DNA of 8,566 nucleotides from Solobacterium sp. UBA1789 (GTDB lineage: Bacteria > Bacillota_I > Bacilli_A > Erysipelotrichales > Erysipelotrichaceae), in assembly GCA_002314515.1 (NCBI GenBank), contig DCGB01000033.1, positions 1,086 through 9,651 of the forward strand. Direction: 5' to 3'. A model generated the notes under the pieces. The model was not told where the DNA came from and made no database searches. It saw only the letters and a list, made by a program, of their open reading frames with translations. Position numbers and translations under genes: made by a program. Positions 5,833-8,566 of the stretch are shown one piece after another. The number at the start of each line of letters is the position of its first letter. Within the stretch, counting starts at the first letter, position 1.

Positions 5833-5853
5833 ATATGTGATATGATGACGTAA
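5824..5853. promoter_or_regulatory. Imperfect dyad across the upp/pyrR divergent promoters
   Basis: TTAAGTCA (5824-5831) and TGACGTAA (5846-5853) are inverted repeats with one mismatch in eight. Inside them ATAT (5833-5836) and ATAT (5840-5843) flank GTG, offset by one base. The element covers the upp -10 and the pyrR -35, so a bound protein could control both genes. No regulator is identified in the window. Confidence 0.35.
5838..5846 (+). promoter_or_regulatory. Promoter of upp (extended -10)
   Basis: TGA-TATGAT forms an extended -10 element. The -35 region 17 bases upstream (ATACCA) is poor, which fits an extended -10 promoter. The leader is about 16 bases and carries GAAAGAGG 7 bases before the ATG. 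Confidence 0.55.
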
Positions 5854-5868
5854 GAAAGAGGTATACAT

Positions 5869-6534
5869 ATGGAAGACTTTCTAATAAATCTGACAACATT
5901 TGATGATCATCCACTTATCGCTCATAAATTAACCTATCTCTGTGATGTCCAAACTGGTCCAAAAGAAGTTGGCGAACTAATCACCGAATTAACAATGATG
6001 ATGGGCTATGAAGCCCTAAGAGACCTGGAAACCAAATTAATCACGGTCCAGGCACCATTAGCTGATGTCACTTCACCGGTATTAGCAAAAAACTTTGTCA
6101 TTGTCCCAATCTTAAGAGCTGGACTAGGCATGGTTGATGGTCTACGCATGTTATCACCAAATGCCCTAATTGGCCATATTGGACTCTATCGTGACCAGGA
6201 AACCTTAAAACCGGTAACCTACTATTTCAAGATGCCGGAAGAATCCAAAGACTTCCCAGTCATTGTTGTTGACCCGGCATTGGCAACCGGTGGCAGTATT
6301 GATGCCGCCATTACATTCTTAAAAAATGATGGCTATAAAAATATTAAAGTTATGGCTATCTTTGCCTCCAATGTCGGCCTTGAATTAATCTATTCTCATC
6401 ATCCAGACGTTAAGGTCTATGCCGCCAAATATATGCCAGGTGGTCTAAATGAAAACGGCTTTATTATCAAAGCCGCTGGTGATATCGGCGACAGAATCAA
6501 CGGTACCGTAAATTACAAGAACTTCAAGAGATAG
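5869..6534 (+). CDS. upp: Uracil phosphoribosyltransferase
   Basis: This 221-residue cytoplasmic enzyme converts uracil and PRPP to UMP. The family landmarks are HKLTYLCDVQTGPKEV (19-34), YEALRDL (47-53), VPILRAGLGMVDGL (79-92), IGHIGLYRDQETLKP (101-115), the PRPP loop VVDPALATGGS (133-143; usually DPMLATGGS) and LNENGFII followed by GDIGDRINGT (204-213). The uracil-side segment usually reads YIVPGLGDAGDR; here it is FIIKAAGDIGDR, so the Pro-Gly-Leu is replaced by Lys-Ala-Ala. The AALDEGLNE-like stretch before it reads AAKYMPGGLNE, with one extra residue. The protein ends in a basic tail (KNFKR) beyond the usual end and is about 12 residues longer than E. coli Upp (about 208). It is divergent from pyrR and the only gene on its transcript. 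The family call is sure; the odd active-site loop may alter kinetics or specificity. Confidence 0.95.
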   Translation: MEDFLINLTTFDDHPLIAHKLTYLCDVQTGPKEVGELITELTMMMGYEALRDLETKLITVQAPLADVTSPVLAKNFVIVPILRAGLGMVDGLRMLSPNALIGHIGLYRDQETLKPVTYYFKMPEESKDFPVIVVDPALATGGSIDAAITFLKNDGYKNIKVMAIFASNVGLELIYSHHPDVKVYAAKYMPGGLNENGFIIKAAGDIGDRINGTVNYKNFKR

Positions 6535-6554
6535 CAATATCTCTTTTCTTTTTG
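6526..6554 (+). terminator. Intrinsic terminator of upp overlapping its stop codon
   Basis: AAGAGATA / TATCTCTT forms an 8-base stem closed by a GCAA (GNRA-type) loop, followed by TTCTTTTT. The stop codon TAG (6532-6534) lies at the top of the stem and start of the loop, so the hairpin begins inside the coding sequence. Confidence 0.8.
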
Positions 6555-6582
6555 TCAAAACAAAAAGCGGATAATTCCGCTT
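6555..6582 (-). terminator. Intrinsic terminator of the DUF349 gene overlapping its stop codon
   Basis: On the minus strand AAGCGGA / TCCGCTT forms a 7-base stem with a 4-base loop, then TTTGTTTTG. The TAA stop (6581-6583) is part of the first arm. It faces the upp terminator, and the two hairpins are 19 bases apart in the convergent gap. Confidence 0.75.
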
Positions 6583-7474
6583 ATTTGTAATAACGCATGT
6601 TTTCGAAGTACTTGTTGAGAACAGTATTGAATTCGTTCCACAGAGCATCTTCATTATCCTTACCGGCAAAACCGATTTCTTTCCAGGAATTACGTAAGCC
6701 CTTAACTGTTCCAACTTCTTCATCAGTAAATTCGCTCAATGCTAAACACTTCTTAGCAGTGGCAATCAATTCCTTTTTAGCATCAACGCGCTGATTATAA
6801 GTAGATTTTAGATTGTCATAATATGCATTACGGTTCTTAAAGAAAGCCTGACGTTCTTCACGGAAAGCAGCCCACAGATTATCATCATTGTCTCTACCAG
6901 CACTGCCTGTTTTCTTCCACTGTTCCATTAGATCGTTCATGATATTAGCGATCTCTTTAAAGTTTTCTAATTTATTAGCTTCTTTTGCACCTTCAATCAG
7001 CTTTTCTTTTTCAATCTTATTAGCTGCAAAAGTTTCAGTTAATGTTGCATAATACTGTTTTCTATTTGCAAAGAATTCATCTCTGACAGCTTTAAACATG
7101 CCCCAAAGTTCATCATTCTTTTCCTTTGGTAAAACGCCCGCTGACTTCCATTCATCCATTAAATCTTCCATTGACTTAGTGGCCTGTTTGAAATTCTTCA
7201 TTTCCAAAACTTCCTTAGCCTTGGCAATGACAGCATTCTTGCGATCTTCAACAGAACTTAGGATTTCGTTTTCCTTGGCATTGATAACATCTAACGCGCT
7301 ATAAAAACGATCAGCAGCTTCCTTATCATATAAAGACTCTTCTTCACTGCTGCTGACACGACGCCATTTCTTTCTCAACAAACTAGCCTTTGAAAGTGCG
7401 TCTGCTGCCTCCGGATTCTGTGCAAGTTCTTCTGCCTGCTTCAATAATTCTTCTTTTACTTCAAAATCATTCAT
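6581..7474 (-). CDS. DUF349 repeat protein, three repeats
   Basis: This 297-residue soluble, charged, helix-rich protein consists of DUF349 repeats. Full copies lie at about 78-147, 155-223 and 231-296. Each has an Ala-Lys stretch, then WK-x-x-G (W109, W186, W264), LW (123-124, 200-201, 278-279) and an aromatic pair FF or YF (134-135, 211-212, 289-290), with a period of 77-78 residues. Residues 7-61 look like a decayed fourth repeat (LRKKWRRV and DRFYSALD). The family is widespread in Bacillota, Bacteroidota and others, lacks known catalytic motifs, and its role is not established; labels such as DNA-repair ATPase on homologues are probably coiled-coil artefacts. No signal peptide or membrane segment is present. 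The Shine-Dalgarno is weak (TAAGAG next to the ATG). The gene is 95 bases downstream of the peptidase gene and convergent with upp. Confidence 0.88.
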   Translation of the reverse strand: MNDFEVKEELLKQAEELAQNPEAADALSKASLLRKKWRRVSSSEEESLYDKEAADRFYSALDVINAKENEILSSVEDRKNAVIAKAKEVLEMKNFKQATKSMEDLMDEWKSAGVLPKEKNDELWGMFKAVRDEFFANRKQYYATLTETFAANKIEKEKLIEGAKEANKLENFKEIANIMNDLMEQWKKTGSAGRDNDDNLWAAFREERQAFFKNRNAYYDNLKSTYNQRVDAKKELIATAKKCLALSEFTDEEVGTVKGLRNSWKEIGFAGKDNEDALWNEFNTVLNKYFENMRYYK

Positions 7475-7544
7475 ACTCTTACTCTAACCAGCTTTCTTTA
7501 TTCAGCATATCATTTACAAAAAATCTGCAACAATTGCCAAGTAT

Positions 7545-7550
7545 ATTATA
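7545..7550 (-). promoter_or_regulatory. -10 element of the DUF349 gene promoter
   Basis: The minus strand has a perfect TATAAT about 70 bases before the start codon, with a plausible start of transcription near 7538 and an untranslated leader of about 64 bases. The -35 region is poor (TGAATT at 17 bases). No terminator is seen after the peptidase stop at 7570, so read-through from that gene is also possible. Confidence 0.45.
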
Positions 7551-7569
7551 CACAAATAAGCGACTTAAT

Positions 7570-8566
7570 TCACCTTTTTCCTAAAGAATTTAATTTTGTT
7601 GGCTTAACACCCTTGGGAATTGGTGGAATATAGCCATCTTTGCCAACAGAAAGTCTATGTTCATCCTTGGCTTTCTGCATTAAATCCTTATTTTCCAGCA
7701 TTTCAACAGCTGAAGCAGCCATTATCTTACCAGCATAACGCATCATCTTATGAGCCAAAGGCAATTTACCCTGAGCAGTCTCCTGCCAGGAATGACCAGG
7801 TGTACCAAAAGCCTCTGTTGCTGTTGAAATCTGAGCAGTTGGGCAAACCCAGCTGACATCGCCAACATCCGTTGAACCATGTTCCTGCTTACCCTCCTGA
7901 TAAGGACTTAATTGCCAGTGTAAAGGATTGATGGCATCGTATTTTGGATAATCGATTAATGCCTTATCAGATAATTCCTTGCAGAAGGCAATATCTTCTT
8001 CCGTTGGTTCAGGAACGGGAATTTCTTCCATCTTTTTTTGCATCATCTTTGACATAGCCTGATTAACAATCGTATTGGAACAGGCCTTGATAAAGACTTC
8101 CTGAACCTCGGTTTCTGTCATCATAGCTGCACCTTTGGCAATCTTTAATACTCTTTCATGTAATGACACTACCTGATCATTTTTAGGTGCCCTGATCAGA
8201 TATAAAACCTCCGCATGAGGCTGAACAACATTTGGCGAAATACCGCCAGCATCTGTAATCGCATAATGAATACGGGCATCATCAATCATATGCTCTCTTA
8301 AAAAATTAACACCAACATTCATTAACTCCACTGCATCCAAGGCGCTGCGACCCAATTCTGGAGCACCACCGGCATGTGCAGCCTTGCCATCAAAAAGATA
8401 ACGAACCTGACAATTAGCCAAAGAAGAATTGGTGCGGACATAAGTGATCTCATCCGGATGCCAGCAGAAGGCACAATCAAGTTCATCAAAAACCCCATCT
8501 CTGGCCATAAAAGCCTTGCCGCTGCCACCTTCTTCACCTGGACAGCCAAAATAAATAACCGTACCC
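7570..8566 (-). CDS. M20-family amidohydrolase, AbgB-like (p-aminobenzoyl-glutamate hydrolase type), N-terminus outside window
   Basis: The reading frame is open to the right edge: 331 residues are visible and the true start is further right. The first ATG in the window, at 8508, is internal, because 19 residues of conserved sequence precede it (GTVIYFGCPGEEGGSGKAF). This matches the catalytic and metal-binding Glu-Glu motif of peptidase family M20. Next come the metal-site WHPD, a lid/dimerisation domain starting near GKAAHAGGAPELGRSALDA, then HGSTDVGDVSW and GTPGHSWQETAQG near the C-terminus with a late metal-ligand His. The layout fits AbgB and related aminobenzoyl-glutamate or aminoacyl amidases of about 450-480 residues, cytoplasmic and with two metal ions. 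The substrate cannot be read from the sequence. No terminator follows the stop codon. Confidence 0.9.
   Translation of the reverse strand, partial: GTVIYFGCPGEEGGSGKAFMARDGVFDELDCAFCWHPDEITYVRTNSSLANCQVRYLFDGKAAHAGGAPELGRSALDAVELMNVGVNFLREHMIDDARIHYAITDAGGISPNVVQPHAEVLYLIRAPKNDQVVSLHERVLKIAKGAAMMTETEVQEVFIKACSNTIVNQAMSKMMQKKMEEIPVPEPTEEDIAFCKELSDKALIDYPKYDAINPLHWQLSPYQEGKQEHGSTDVGDVSWVCPTAQISTATEAFGTPGHSWQETAQGKLPLAHKMMRYAGKIMAASAVEMLENKDLMQKAKDEHRLSVGKDGYIPPIPKGVKPTKLNSLGKR

Noticed and set aside
6445..6723. Minus-strand open frame of 92 codons across the upp/DUF349 junction
   Set aside because: It is in the wrong frame for both recognised genes and spans their terminators.
8322..8549. Minus-strand open frame of 75 codons at the right end
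   Set aside because: It overlaps the M20 peptidase in another frame; the peptidase frame carries the conserved CPGEEGGSGK motif.

Overview
The window reads as chromosomal DNA of a low-GC Gram-positive bacterium (Bacillota). Shine-Dalgarno sites are AGGAG-like, sigma-A-type promoters are AT-rich, the intrinsic terminators end in T-tracts, and the surface proteins are of Gram-positive type. The overall feel is of an Erysipelotrichia-like or Clostridia-like gut anaerobe, but that lineage is a guess from protein style and no 16S or marker gene is present.

The left part (1 to about 3000) looks accessory. It starts with the N-terminal piece of a TnpB-like (IS200/IS605 OrfB) protein cut by the window edge. 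A 470-base non-coding stretch with one strong terminator hairpin follows. Then comes a two-gene minus-strand cassette: a single-pass membrane protein with two extracellular beta-type domains (1851-2954), then a secreted acidic protein with a signal peptide and no visible anchor (739-1824). An imperfect direct repeat of about 20 bases lies on each side of this pair.

The middle (3199-6554) is a compact pyrimidine-salvage locus. On the minus strand, pyrR (regulator) overlaps by one base with a DUF523/TudS-type thiouracil desulfidase gene. These are followed by an NCS2 uracil-permease-type gene that has its own promoter and a leader resembling a PyrR-controlled attenuator: a hairpin with a CNGNGA hexaloop, a possible antiterminator and a terminator just ahead of the ribosome site. 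Divergently on the plus strand is upp (uracil phosphoribosyltransferase), whose promoter is packed against that of pyrR with an imperfect dyad across both. Together these genes would import uracil, convert it to UMP, strip sulfur from thiouracil compounds and adjust import to UMP level.

The right part (6565-8566) holds a three-repeat DUF349 protein and the C-terminal part of an M20-family amidohydrolase (AbgB-like), both on the minus strand. upp and the DUF349 gene converge, and each has an intrinsic terminator overlapping its own stop codon.

No RNA gene, CRISPR array or complete mobile element was seen. The most noteworthy points are the desulfidase inside the PyrR operon, the permease lacking the usual UraA active-site Glu and His, and the uncharacterised surface protein pair.
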